A stretch of DNA of 64,000 nt from Blastococcus sp. CT_GayMR19 (lineage in GTDB: Bacteria; Actinomycetota; Actinomycetes; Mycobacteriales; Geodermatophilaceae). The stretch is from assembly GCF_004570385.1 (NCBI RefSeq), contig NZ_SPQL01000001.1, positions 124,001 through 188,000 of the forward strand. Reading direction: 5' to 3'. Both the position numbers and the translations under genes were made by a program. This document shows positions 8,916-16,918 of this stretch, one piece after another. The notes beneath the pieces are model-generated. The model was not told where the DNA came from, made no database searches, and saw nothing but the letters and a program-made list of their open reading frames with translations. Position 1 is the first letter of the stretch. Each line of letters starts with the position of its first letter.

Positions 8916-9089
8916 TCAGCGCCTGCCCCGTCGTCCCCGATCGGCAGCCGAGCGGGCGCACTCGCGGCAGATGAACGTGCCAGGTGTCGAGGCCAGCTCG
9001 GTGACCCGTCCACCGGTGAACACCCCGCCGCAGCAGCCGCAGCGGTGCAGCCCCGGAAGGGCCGCGAAAGGAGCGGGCAGCGCGAACAC
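8916..9089 (-). CDS. possible small zinc-ribbon protein
   Basis: 57 codons from GTG at 9089. The translation contains two CxxC pairs, HRCGCCGGVF and FICRECARSA, 26 residues apart, with a basic tail ADRGRRGRR. This spacing is that of a single zinc ribbon. The frame continues open upstream without a better start, and no Shine-Dalgarno sequence is obvious, so the call rests on the cysteine pattern alone. It lies on the same strand as its neighbours. Confidence 0.4.
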   Translation of the reverse strand: MFALPAPFAALPGLHRCGCCGGVFTGGRVTELASTPGTFICRECARSAADRGRRGRR

Positions 9090-9136
9090 GGGTCGATGGT
9101 GTCGCGGACGCGGCAGGCTGCCAAGGCTCGCCGGGC

Positions 9137-9610
9137 TCAGCCGTCGACCATCACCTGGTCGTGACGGGCGTAGAAGGCGGTCATCTCCTCGGGGCTGAGC
9201 GTCCGGCCGCTCCGGCGCAGCTCGGCCACCTCGGTGAAGAAGTTCTCCCGCGCGATGCCGGGCGCGAAGAGGATGAGGAAGGAGGTCCACTCGTCGCCGT
9301 CGTTGCGGAAGCCGTGCGCTCCGCCCTCGTGCACCAGCGCGTAGTCGCCGGGTCCGAACGGCAGCCACTGCCCCGCGTGGAAGACCGTCAGTTGGCCGGT
9401 CAGCACGAAGAAGGACTCCGAGAACGTCGTGTGGAAGTGCGGCCCGGCACCCGGACTGTTCGGCGCCACGTGGTACTCGAGCAGGCCGTACCGGCCGGCC
9501 GTCGCCGCACCGGGAGCGACCATGCGCAGCTTGCTGGTCGGGCCGTTGGAGATCAGCGGGTGGTCCGCCAGCGTGCGGACGTCGACCAGCGCGGGGTCCA
9601 GGTGCGACAT
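9137..9610 (-). CDS. cupin-domain protein
   Basis: 157 residues of the single-domain cupin fold. Cupin motif 1 is seen as GAGPHFHTTFSESFFVLTG (two His and one Glu as metal ligands) and motif 2 as FGPGDYALVHEGGAHGFRND with the last His. Such proteins bind Fe, Mn or Zn and may be dioxygenases, isomerases or sensors; the substrate is not evident. The ATG at 9610 starts MSHLDPALVD. It is divergent from the diguanylate cyclase gene across a 106-base gap. Confidence 0.8.
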   Translation of the reverse strand: MSHLDPALVDVRTLADHPLISNGPTSKLRMVAPGAATAGRYGLLEYHVAPNSPGAGPHFHTTFSESFFVLTGQLTVFHAGQWLPFGPGDYALVHEGGAHGFRNDGDEWTSFLILFAPGIARENFFTEVAELRRSGRTLSPEEMTAFYARHDQVMVDG

Positions 9611-9716
9611 GGGCCCACCCTGGCAGCTCATCCGGCCTGCTGGGACGCGGATGTGCACGGCTCCTGCCACCAGAACGCCTGCGTGCCAAAACCACAGAAA
9701 GTGCCGGTCGTGCGGC

Positions 9717-10898
9717 ATGATTCTGGCGATGATCGGCCGATGGGATCTCGACGGGAACGGCGGAGCCGGCGTGCAGCACCCTTCCAAGGCCGATGCGCAG
9801 CCGGCCGGCCGTGGGCCGGAGCACCGGGTGGCCGCGCTCACCCTCGCGGCGCTGCTGTTCGTCGGCAGCCTGATGGGCATGTCGAACCTGCTCGTCGACG
9901 GCGTCCTGCGGGAGGGCGCACCGCGCTGGATCTACGGGACGGCGATGCTCCTGTGCATGGTCGCGGCGGTGCCGCTGGCCGTGCGCAAGCGGGCCGGCCG
10001 GTGGCAGACGTTCGGGCTGGTCCTCCTCGGTGACCTGACCTACCTGGTCGTCGTCCTCTGCATCGAGGACCCGGTCCGCTACGCGACCCCGCTCATGCTG
10101 CTGTTCCCGGCGTTCGTGGCCGCCTGGTTCCTGGGTCCGTGGGAGCTCGGCATCAACATGGCGGTGACGACGGTCGTCTGTCTGCTGGCGCTGTGGCCCA
10201 GTTACGACAGCGCCGCCGCACTCGGCATCCAGGTGGTCGTCAACGCGGGAACGCTCAACGGCGGCGCGCTCGGGGTGTTCGTGCTCCGCCGGCGCGTGCA
10301 GCGACTGCTCGACGCGACCCAGGCGCTCTCCCACCTCGACCCGCTGACCGGGCTGTTCAACCGCCGCTACCTCATCGAGCAGGCACCCCGCATCTGGCGG
10401 CAGGCCCGCCGCGACGGCACCCGCGTGGCCGCCATGGTGCTCGACATCGACCACTTCAAGCGCCTCAACGACGCGCACGGGCACGCCGCCGGGGACGCCG
10501 TCCTCTGCGCGGTCGCCCAGGCGCTGGCCGCGACGGTCCGCCCGACCGACGTCCTCGCGCGGACCGGCGGCGAGGAGCTCGTGGTGCTCGGTCTGGTGGG
10601 GGACCCCGACGAGGCACGGCGGCTGGCCGAGCGCCTGCGCCTCGCCGTGTCGGACACGCGGACCCTGGACGGCCACGCGGTGACCGCCTCGATCGGGGTG
10701 GCGCTCACCCGCCCGGTCGGCAACGAGCACGCGCCCGATGCCCTGTGGCGGCTGGTCGACCGGGCGGACGCGGCGATGTACGAGGCCAAGCAGCAGGGCC
10801 GTGACCGGGTCGCGGCGCTGAGCCTCCCCCGGGCGCGGTCGCCCATTTCCCTCGAGCGCGAGGTGTGGCCCGGCACGACGGCCGGCGACACCCTCTGA
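9717..10898 (+). CDS. membrane-anchored GGDEF diguanylate cyclase
   Basis: 393 residues. An N-terminal membrane part (about residues 35-190) has five to six hydrophobic segments and probably senses a signal; the C-terminal GGDEF domain (about 205-365) starts at LSHLDPLTGLFNRRYL. The active-site loop reads RTGGEELVVL, a GG(D/E)EF variant with Leu as last residue. The product-inhibition site RPTD lies exactly five residues before it. It would make cyclic di-GMP from two GTP. The ATG at 9717 is chosen; an in-frame ATG at 9729 is equally possible. It stands alone, transcribed away from the cupin gene. Confidence 0.85.
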   Translation: MILAMIGRWDLDGNGGAGVQHPSKADAQPAGRGPEHRVAALTLAALLFVGSLMGMSNLLVDGVLREGAPRWIYGTAMLLCMVAAVPLAVRKRAGRWQTFGLVLLGDLTYLVVVLCIEDPVRYATPLMLLFPAFVAAWFLGPWELGINMAVTTVVCLLALWPSYDSAAALGIQVVVNAGTLNGGALGVFVLRRRVQRLLDATQALSHLDPLTGLFNRRYLIEQAPRIWRQARRDGTRVAAMVLDIDHFKRLNDAHGHAAGDAVLCAVAQALAATVRPTDVLARTGGEELVVLGLVGDPDEARRLAERLRLAVSDTRTLDGHAVTASIGVALTRPVGNEHAPDALWRLVDRADAAMYEAKQQGRDRVAALSLPRARSPISLEREVWPGTTAGDTL

Positions 10899-10983
10899 CC
10901 CCTGTTCTGACGCGCGCGATCCGGTAGTCCGAGGCCCATCGGCTCGACCGGTGGGCCGGGCCGTTCTCTGCTTCCCTGTTCCC

Positions 10984-12294
10984 ATGACGCTGGTCGTTCC
11001 GGATCCCACGCGGACGGTTCCCCTGCCGTTGCGGGAGCAGGCCGACGTGCGCGACCGCTGGCTCACCCAGCGGCTGCTCGACGTCCTGCCGGCGCTGATG
11101 GACCGCGCCGGCATCGATCTGTGGCTGGTCGTCGGGCGCGAGTACAACGAGGACCCGGTGCTGGCCAGCCTGCTGCCCGCGACCTGGTTGTCGGCCCGGC
11201 GCCGCACGATCCTGGCCCTGCACCGCAGCGACGACGGCGTGACCGCCGCCGCCGTGTCGCCTTATCCGGTGGGTCAGTTCCTGCCGGCCTGGTCCCCCGA
11301 CGAGGCGCCGAAGCTCTCCGCGGAGCAGTCGCAGTGGGCCGCCGTGCGCCGGATCGTCGAGCAGGCCGATCCGCGCCGCATCGGCATCGACGTCTCGGAG
11401 TCCTTCGCCCTCGCCGACGGGCTGTCGCACACCGACCACCGGCTGCTCACCCGAGCGCTCGGCCCCTACGCCGACCGGCTGGTCCCGGCGGAGGACCTCG
11501 TGGTCGGCTGGCTGGAGACCCGGCTCCCGGAGGAGATCGGCGCCCTCCACGCCCTCAACCGGTGCGCGCACGAGGTCATCGACGAGGCCTTCTCCGCCGC
11601 CGTCATCACCCCGGGGACGACGACTGCCCTCGACGTCGCCTGGTGGATCCGGCAGCGGTTCCACGACCTCGGGGTGGAGCCGTGGTTCCAGCCCTCGGTC
11701 GCCCTCCAGCGGGCCGGGGTACCGCTCGTCGAGGCCCGGGGCAGGGCGCTGCTCCCCGCTGTCGGGTACGACGCCGTCATCCAGCCGGGCGATCTGGTGC
11801 ACTGCGACGTCGGCCTGGCCAGCCTCGGCCTGAAGACCGACACCCAGCGCAACGGCTACGTGCTCGGCCCGGGCGAGGAGGCCGCGCCGGAGGGACTCAG
11901 CGCGGCCCTGCGCACCGGCAACCGGATGCAGGACCTCACGACGGCGGAGCTCACGGTCGGGCGCACCGGCAACGAGGTGCTCGCCGCCGCACGCAGGGCC
12001 GCCGACGCCGAAGGCATCGACGTCGACGTCTACTCGCACCCGGTCGGTTTTCACGGGCACGGCGCCGGGCCCGCGATCGGCCAGTGGGACGAGCAGGGCG
12101 GCGTCCCGGGTGCCGGCGACTACCCCGTCCATGCCGACACGGTCTACGCGCTCGAACTCGCCGTCCGCCGGCCGGTGCCGGAGTGGGACGGTCAGTGCGT
12201 GCGGATGGCCCTGGAGCAGGGCATCGCGCTGACGGCGGACGGCGTCGAGTACCTGGACGGCCGGCAGACCGAACTGATCCTCATCCCGGGCTGA
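10984..12294 (+). CDS. M24 family metallopeptidase (Xaa-Pro aminopeptidase-like)
   Basis: 436 residues in the pita-bread family of two-metal peptidases. An N-terminal creatinase-like domain (about 1-180) precedes the catalytic domain. Likely metal ligands can be placed: Asp in LVHCDVGLASLG, Asp in KTDTQRNGYV, His in YSHPVGFHGHGAGP, Glu in VYALELAV and Glu in RMALEQGIAL. The family removes N-terminal residues before proline or hydrolyses creatine-like substrates. The ATG at 10984 opens MTLVVPDPTRTVPL. A strong hairpin 20 bases after the stop probably ends transcription in both directions. Confidence 0.85.
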   Translation: MTLVVPDPTRTVPLPLREQADVRDRWLTQRLLDVLPALMDRAGIDLWLVVGREYNEDPVLASLLPATWLSARRRTILALHRSDDGVTAAAVSPYPVGQFLPAWSPDEAPKLSAEQSQWAAVRRIVEQADPRRIGIDVSESFALADGLSHTDHRLLTRALGPYADRLVPAEDLVVGWLETRLPEEIGALHALNRCAHEVIDEAFSAAVITPGTTTALDVAWWIRQRFHDLGVEPWFQPSVALQRAGVPLVEARGRALLPAVGYDAVIQPGDLVHCDVGLASLGLKTDTQRNGYVLGPGEEAAPEGLSAALRTGNRMQDLTTAELTVGRTGNEVLAAARRAADAEGIDVDVYSHPVGFHGHGAGPAIGQWDEQGGVPGAGDYPVHADTVYALELAVRRPVPEWDGQCVRMALEQGIALTADGVEYLDGRQTELILIPG

Positions 12295-12313
12295 CCGCGG
12301 CAGCGGAGCCCCC

Positions 12314-12340
12314 GAGCCGGCCCGCACGAGGGGCCGGCTC
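12314..12340. terminator. bidirectional terminator hairpin between convergent genes
   Basis: The arm GAGCCGGCCC at 12314-12323 pairs perfectly with 12331-12340 around a 7-base loop. It lies between the ends of the plus-strand M24 peptidase (12294) and the minus-strand ChaB gene (12354), the expected place for a shared terminator. Confidence 0.7.
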
Positions 12341-12353
12341 AGGACTCGCCCGC

Positions 12354-12782
12354 TCACTTCTTGCGGGCGTCCGCCGTCTTCTTGTTGTTCGCCTTCTGGA
12401 CGGCGTCGACCAGTTCCTTCTTCTTCATCTTCGAGCGGCCCGAGACACCGAGCTTCTTCGCCAGCGTCAGCAGGTGGTCCTTGGTGGCGTTGGCGTCGAC
12501 CCCACCCTTGGTCTGCCGGTTGGTGTTCTTCCCACCGGCGGCCTGGGGATCGGAGGGGCCCTTCTTCCCGCCGGCCTTCTCCTCCCAGTGGTCGCCGACC
12601 TTCTCGAAGCTGTGCTTGACCGCAGCCCAGGCGACCTGGTTGGCGCGCTTCTCGTCGCCGTACTCGTTCGCCGCTGAATCGTGCGCCTTCGCGAACGTCC
12701 GCTGCGCCTTCTTGGGCGAACGCTGCAGCGTGCTGGGCAGCTCGGACTGCTTGGCGCTGCCGCTCTTCGTGGTCTTCGGCAT
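12354..12782 (-). CDS. ChaB family protein with C-terminal SAP/Rho-N-like segment
   Basis: 142 residues, highly basic. The N-terminal half (about 12-75) matches ChaB: LPSTLQRSPKKAQRTFAKAH, then AANEYGDEKRANQVAWAAVKHSFEKVGDHWEEK in two pieces. The C-terminal part has a SAP/Rho-N-like motif LLTLAKKLGVSGRSKMKKKELVDA followed by a lysine-rich tail, suggesting nucleic-acid binding. ChaB was named as a putative regulator of cation transport, but its biochemical role is unclear. The ATG at 12782 has AGAGGTC upstream (GGAGAGGTCATG). Confidence 0.85.
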   Translation of the reverse strand: MPKTTKSGSAKQSELPSTLQRSPKKAQRTFAKAHDSAANEYGDEKRANQVAWAAVKHSFEKVGDHWEEKAGGKKGPSDPQAAGGKNTNRQTKGGVDANATKDHLLTLAKKLGVSGRSKMKKKELVDAVQKANNKKTADARKK

Positions 12783-12972
12783 GACCTCTCCTCTCGGGGT
12801 CGGACAGCGCCCATACCCGGGAGGCCGAAAATGATCACATCGCGAGGAGGTCGACCCGCTGGTGGTCGAACCCCGCGAAGCAGGCCACGAGGGGCAGCGT
12901 GCCCGACGGCGCTCAGGTGCGCGGGCGGTCGCCGGTCGGGCAGGAGGGCCAGCCGGCCGTTAGCGTCCGGCC

Positions 12973-13527
12973 GTGGACACGAACGCCTTCTGGGAGCTGG
13001 TCGCCGACACCCGTGCGCAGGCAGTAGCCGCGAACCCGGAGTCGGTGGTCGCGGAGCATGTCGCGACCATGACGGCAGCCCTGGAGATGCTCCCCGACGA
13101 CGAGGTGCGCGGCTTCTACCGGGAGCTCCGGGCCGTGCGTGCGCGGGCCAACAGCTGGGACCTCTGGGCAGCCGCGTACGTCGCGCTGGGTGGAGCGAGC
13201 GACGACAGCTTCCTGGACTTCCGGAACTGGCTCATCAGCCACGGCCGGGAGACCTACGAGCGGGTGCTCGCCGACCACGACAGCGTGGCCGACCTCGCCT
13301 GGGACGAGGAGGAGAACGACTTCGGCGCGGCCGAGCTGTGGGCGTACGCGGCCGTCGAGGTGCTCGAGGAGCGCGGGTTCGACGAGGACGACGTGGAGAC
13401 CGGCGAGGAAGAGGACCTGGACGACGAGTTCGGCGAGCCCACCGGGGAGCCCTTCCCCGAGGACGACGACGAATGGTTCGCGGCGCGCCTCCCCCGGCTG
13501 TGGGCGAAGTACGGCGACGCCGACTGA
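12973..13527 (+). CDS. DUF4240 domain protein
   Basis: 184 residues: MDTNAFWELVADTRAQ at the start, the motif DDSFLDFRNWLISHGRETYE and the segment AELWAYAAVEVLEE typical of DUF4240, then an unusually acidic tail (residues about 130-165, mostly Asp and Glu) that ends WFAARLPRLWAKYGDAD. DUF4240 is of unknown function and often occurs in proteins of immunity-like gene neighbourhoods, but no toxin gene is seen here. GTG at 12973 is the start because it precedes the conserved FW motif. The next gene converges with a 10-base gap. Confidence 0.8.
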   Translation: MDTNAFWELVADTRAQAVAANPESVVAEHVATMTAALEMLPDDEVRGFYRELRAVRARANSWDLWAAAYVALGGASDDSFLDFRNWLISHGRETYERVLADHDSVADLAWDEEENDFGAAELWAYAAVEVLEERGFDEDDVETGEEEDLDDEFGEPTGEPFPEDDDEWFAARLPRLWAKYGDAD

Positions 13528-13537
13528 GCCTGCAGCT

Positions 13538-13945
13538 TCAGTCGACGAGGAACCCGCTCCAGTAGGGGCGCTCCTCGTCGGTCATCGGCCGCGAGGCGTC
13601 GGTGGTGATGTCGAAGAGCACGATGACGGCGTCGAGCCGGATGGTGACCTCGTCGTCCTGCAGGAGCTCCTGCCGCATCGTGAACGACCTGGTGCCCACC
13701 CGCGTCACCCAGCTGCGCACGCAGAGCCGCTCCCCCGCCCGGTAGTAGAGCTGCCGCAGGTAGTCGACCTCGAGCCGCGCCAGGATCATGTCCGGCTGCC
13801 GGCCGGGCGCGACGCCCGGCGCGTCGAGGCCCATCGCGAGGCGGGCGTCCTCGAGCAGGCTCAGCGCCCGGGCGTGGTTGACGTGGCCGTAGGCGTCGGG
13901 GTCCGACCAGCGCAGTTGGACCAGGTGCTCGTGCGTCCGGCTCAA
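13538..13945 (-). CDS. acyl-CoA thioesterase, hotdog fold (4HBT)
   Basis: 135 residues of the 4-hydroxybenzoyl-CoA thioesterase-like family. The catalytic-loop motif is seen as LRWSDPDAYGHVNHARAL, with the Asp that acts on the thioester and the NHA helix start; later strands include VRSWVTRVGTRSFTMRQEL. It should hydrolyse a short or medium acyl-CoA. Its start ATG (13945) overlaps the stop of the upstream 83-residue gene by four bases, indicating translational coupling. Confidence 0.85.
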   Translation of the reverse strand: MSRTHEHLVQLRWSDPDAYGHVNHARALSLLEDARLAMGLDAPGVAPGRQPDMILARLEVDYLRQLYYRAGERLCVRSWVTRVGTRSFTMRQELLQDDEVTIRLDAVIVLFDITTDASRPMTDEERPYWSGFLVD

Positions 13946-14193
13946 GGCAGGTCGGCGGTGTCCGAGGACTGCCGGTGCCCGCCCTGGGCGTCGTCCGGGT
14001 CGGCGTGGATCGTGCGCTCCTCGGACTCGGCCAGGATCACCGCGGCCTGGACCTTCGGGTCGAGGTCGCCCTGGGCCGGGTCGAGGTCACCTTCCACGGC
14101 CTTCTCCTCGGGCAGCAGCTGCGACCGGGTCTCGACGTTCTCCTCGGTCACGTTCGCCACGGCCTCGGGCGAGGGCTCCTTCATCGAGGGCAT
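13942..14193 (-). CDS. hypothetical acidic protein, coupled to the thioesterase gene
   Basis: 83 residues, acidic, without membrane segments or recognisable motif; probably mostly disordered. It is the middle member of a tight three-gene run: the DUF2795 gene ends one base after its start region (14195) and its own stop overlaps the thioesterase start by four bases (ATGA). That tight packing, not homology, is the reason to accept it as a gene. Confidence 0.6.
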   Translation of the reverse strand: MPSMKEPSPEAVANVTEENVETRSQLLPEEKAVEGDLDPAQGDLDPKVQAAVILAESEERTIHADPDDAQGGHRQSSDTADLP

Positions 14194-14194
14194 G

Positions 14195-14452
14195 TCAGAA
14201 CCGCTCCTGCTCGGTGCCGAGCCCGAGGGCCTGGGCGACGTCCTGGACGTTGGTGAACTGCTGCCCCTCGGGCAGACCGCGCAACTGGCTCACGACGTTG
14301 TCGGTGGCGTTGCCCTCCTTTACCTTGGTGACCAAGGTGTCGCGGTCGGCCGGCCAGACCTCCTTGCCCAGGACCTCGGCGAGCGCGGCCCGGCGCTCGA
14401 TGTCGGCCGGGTCGGTGCCTGCGGGGGTGCCGGGCTGGTGCGGGTCGCTCAC
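14195..14452 (-). CDS. DUF2795 domain protein
   Basis: 85 residues. The C-terminal half carries the DUF2795 pattern VVSQLRGLPEGQQFTNVQDVAQAL, a small helical domain common in actinobacteria and of unknown function. The first 30 residues are Pro/Ala/Asp-rich and likely flexible. It is the first gene of the DUF2795 - hypothetical - thioesterase run. It is divergent from the plus-strand gene at 14584, with a 131-base gap for both promoters. Confidence 0.8.
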   Translation of the reverse strand: MSDPHQPGTPAGTDPADIERRAALAEVLGKEVWPADRDTLVTKVKEGNATDNVVSQLRGLPEGQQFTNVQDVAQALGLGTEQERF

Positions 14453-14583
14453 GGGTGGTGCTCCTTCGGTTGGAACGTGCTCGTCGCCGCCTACCCACGC
14501 ACCAGCACGTCACACGCGGTGTCGGATACCGAGGGCGGGGGTAGGCGATCGGGGACCGAGGCCCATCCACGAGAGGACGACGG

Positions 14584-14919
14584 ATGCCCGAGCGCGACGA
14601 TCTGCCGCTGCCCGACTACGACCACCTCCAGGTGGGTTCGCTGACCTCCCGGATCCGCACCCTGGGGGCCGACGACCTGCAGACCCTCATCACCTATGAG
14701 CGGTCGCACGCCAACCGGGTGCAGGTGATGGCGGTGATGGAGAACCGGTTGAGCTCGCTGAAGGCGGGCGCCCAGCCCTCCGGCGGAGACCCTGCCGCGG
14801 CCACCCCGGAGTCGGCGCCGGCGGCCGACACGGGCTCGAAGGCGTCCCCGGCGACGTCCGGCCCGCCGGTCAACCCGCCGTCCCACGGCGACCCGACCAA
14901 CCCCGCGCAGCCGCGATGA
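14584..14919 (+). CDS. conserved actinobacterial protein of unknown function
   Basis: 111 residues. The first 60 form a conserved helical domain, LPLPDYDHLQVGSLTSRIRT then LQTLITYERSHANRVQVMAV, seen in many actinobacterial proteins of unknown role (some annotated as lipid-droplet associated). The rest is a Pro/Ala/Ser/Gly-rich tail ending NPAQPR. ATG at 14584 follows GAGAGGACG. It ends eight bases before the first copy of the 63-bp palindromic element. Confidence 0.7.
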   Translation: MPERDDLPLPDYDHLQVGSLTSRIRTLGADDLQTLITYERSHANRVQVMAVMENRLSSLKAGAQPSGGDPAAATPESAPAADTGSKASPATSGPPVNPPSHGDPTNPAQPR

Positions 14920-14926
14920 GTTAGGC

Positions 14927-14989
14927 GCCGCCGAGTCCTACGAACTCGTGGTCATCGTGTCCTGATGGCCACGAGTTCGTGCGTCTCGC
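14927..14989. repeat. 63-bp palindromic element, copy 1
   Basis: The core is an inverted repeat with 17-base arms and one mismatch (14940-14956 and 14964-14980; the outer 12 bases ACGAACTCGTGG pair perfectly) and a 7-base loop. Non-palindromic flanks on both sides also match copy 2 at 15934-15996, which is in the same orientation exactly 1007 bases away. Besides the loop, two positions differ. It looks like a REP-type dispersed element. Confidence 0.85.
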
Positions 14990-15043
14990 CGGCGCCTGTG
15001 GATGACGCCGGCCTGACATGGCTGACGGCGACAGGCTGCGCCG

Positions 15044-15925
15044 GTGCCCACGCCTCCCGTGCCCCCACGGATCCACCGGCCGACCGACCGCGCCGGCGCC
15101 CGCGCCGCCGGCGTGACCGACTGGCAGCTACGCCACCTCGAAGTGGTCCGGAGCTCCCGGGACACCTACCTGCCGGCCGCGATGGTCGACGACGTCCGCG
15201 CCAGGGTGGCGGCCGTGCTGCTGGGCGCCCCGCCCACTGCGGTCGTCAGCCATGTGACCGCGGCGGCGCTCTGGGGACTGCAGATTCCCTTGGTGGTAGA
15301 GGACCGCCGCGTGCACCTGACCGTCCAACCCCCCACGCACGTCCGGTCCCGTGCGGACCGACGGGTGCACTGCGCCCACCTGGAGGACTGGCAGATCTCC
15401 CGGCGGGGCGGCATCGCGTTGACGTCACCTGGGCGTACCTGGCGTGACCTCGCCGGCGACCTGCCCGCCGGCGCACTGCTCGCGGTCACCGACCAGATGC
15501 TCGCCCGCAGGTATCCGGCCGAGGCGTTCCGACGATTGGTCGACGGAGGCCGGGGGGTGCGTGGGATCCGCACCGCCCGCCGGGTCCTCGCCGTCGCGGA
15601 TCCGCTGGCCGGCTCGCCGATGGAGTCGGTGCTGCGGTGGCTGATCCACGAGGCCGGGTTGCCCACGCCGGTGCTCCAGCACACCGTCCGTGGACCCCGA
15701 GGGGAGTTCATCGGCCACGTCGACCTTGCCTGGCCGGAGCGACGGGTGCTGGTCGAGTTCGACGGCGACGTCCACCGCGAGAGGCACGTGTTCGTCAACG
15801 ATCTCCGGCGACAGAACGGCCTGGTTCTCGCGGGCTGGGTGGTGCTGCGCTTCACCTCCGCCGACGTCCGAGGGCGACCGGCGTGGGTCCTGGAGATGAT
15901 CCGCCGGGCGCTGGCCGGTCTGTGA
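15044..15925 (+). CDS. DUF559 (Vsr-fold) nuclease-like protein with AbiEi-like N-terminus
   Basis: 293 residues. The N-terminal 60 residues have the winged-helix pattern of AbiEi-type antitoxin/transcription proteins (RAAGVTDWQLRHLEVVRSSR then TYLPAAM). The C-terminal 100 residues are a very-short-patch-repair-like endonuclease domain: VDLAWPERRVLVEFDGDVHR with the catalytic-type Asp-Glu residues, then DLRRQNGLVLAGWVVLRFTS. Such proteins are multiplied in actinobacterial genomes and their role is unknown. The gene starts with GTG at 15044 and sits exactly between two copies of a 63-bp palindromic element (54 bases from the left, 8 bases from the right copy), as if it were a cassette. Confidence 0.8.
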   Translation: MPTPPVPPRIHRPTDRAGARAAGVTDWQLRHLEVVRSSRDTYLPAAMVDDVRARVAAVLLGAPPTAVVSHVTAAALWGLQIPLVVEDRRVHLTVQPPTHVRSRADRRVHCAHLEDWQISRRGGIALTSPGRTWRDLAGDLPAGALLAVTDQMLARRYPAEAFRRLVDGGRGVRGIRTARRVLAVADPLAGSPMESVLRWLIHEAGLPTPVLQHTVRGPRGEFIGHVDLAWPERRVLVEFDGDVHRERHVFVNDLRRQNGLVLAGWVVLRFTSADVRGRPAWVLEMIRRALAGL

Positions 15926-15933
15926 CTCACGCC

Positions 15934-15996
15934 GCCGCCGACTCCTGCGAACTCGTGGTCATCAGGAGCTGATGGCCACGAGTTCGTGCGTCTCGC
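15934..15996. repeat. 63-bp palindromic element, copy 2
   Basis: Same element and orientation as copy 1 at 14927-14989. Arms 15948-15963 and 15971-15986 pair over 16 bases with one mismatch; the 7-base loop differs from copy 1. It begins eight bases after the nuclease gene stop and ends 13 bases before the tadC stop on the other strand, so it may also serve as a terminator for both. Confidence 0.85.
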
Positions 15997-16009
15997 GGGC
16001 AGCAGGCTC

Positions 16010-16918
16010 TCACTTGGAGAACGTCGCCACGATGTCCATGACGGCGGGGCCGAGGAGCACGATGAACAGCGTCGGGAGGATGCACAGGATCAGCGGGAAG
16101 ATCACCTTCACCGGGATCTGCATGGCCTTCTCCTCGGCCCGCTGACGCCGCTTGAGCCGCATCTCCTGGGCCTGGGTCCGCAGCACGTCCGCGATCGAGA
16201 CGCCGTACTGATCGGCCTGGACGACGGCGCGGATGAACCGCCGCAGGTCCTGCACGCCGGTCCGGTCCGCGAGACCGAGGTAGGCCTCGCGGCGGGGCTG
16301 GCCGACCGCGATGTCCTGCAGGGTGCGCACCAGCTCCTCGGCCAGCGGTCCCTTGCCGTTGGCACCGGCCCGCGCCATGGCCGACTCGAAGCCCAGTCCG
16401 GCCTCCACGGCGATGGTCATCTGGTCGAGGGTGTCGGGCAGCTCGAGCTGGATCGCCTTCTGCCGCTCCTGCCCGCGGCTGTAGAGCAGCAGCTCGGGCA
16501 GGAAGTAGGCGACCGTGGTCACCACGATCGCCATGCCGGCCGTCAGCGTGCTGGGACCACCGCCCACCACGAGCAGGCCCAGGCTCCCGGCGATGAGACC
16601 CAGCACCAGCTTGGCCGCGACCAGCTTGGGCACGGGCCACGCCGCGGGACGGCCGGCGGCACCGGCGAGACGGTTGAGCCGGACGACCGTGCCGTGGGGG
16701 GTCAGCCAGCCGGTGAGCCGGTCGAGCCGCCCCGGAACGGAACGCTGCGCGGAGACGGCCGGACCGGCCGGCGCAAGGCCGCGGATCAGGTTGTCGCGCG
16801 CCTGCACGGTCGCGGCGCCCGGCCGGGCGAACAGCGACCAGCCCAGCACCGGGACGGCGAGGGCGACGGCGAGCGCGGCCGCGAGGACGGCGGCAGGCAC
16901 GGAGAATGGCGTCAGCAC
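16010..16918 (-). CDS. tadC: Tad pilus inner-membrane platform protein TadC
   Basis: 302 residues, type II secretion system F-domain family. It pairs with TadB to form the membrane platform on which the ATPase TadA drives Flp pilus assembly. Seen are an N-terminal membrane segment, a central pair of hydrophobic segments (about 100-150), the T2SSF motif ELPDTLDQMTIAVEAGLGFE and a C-terminal pair ending PVKVIFPLILCILPTLFIVL. The GTG at 16918 overlaps the stop of a 22-codon ORF that links it to tadB. It is the last gene of the locus and is followed by palindromic element copy 2. Confidence 0.9.
   Translation of the reverse strand: MLTPFSVPAAVLAAALAVALAVPVLGWSLFARPGAATVQARDNLIRGLAPAGPAVSAQRSVPGRLDRLTGWLTPHGTVVRLNRLAGAAGRPAAWPVPKLVAAKLVLGLIAGSLGLLVVGGGPSTLTAGMAIVVTTVAYFLPELLLYSRGQERQKAIQLELPDTLDQMTIAVEAGLGFESAMARAGANGKGPLAEELVRTLQDIAVGQPRREAYLGLADRTGVQDLRRFIRAVVQADQYGVSIADVLRTQAQEMRLKRRQRAEEKAMQIPVKVIFPLILCILPTLFIVLLGPAVMDIVATFSK

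Noticed and set aside
15934-15996. Reading the second palindromic element only as a terminator
   Set aside because: Matching non-palindromic flanks in copy 1, which lies after a different gene, show that it is a repeated element, even if it also ends transcription.
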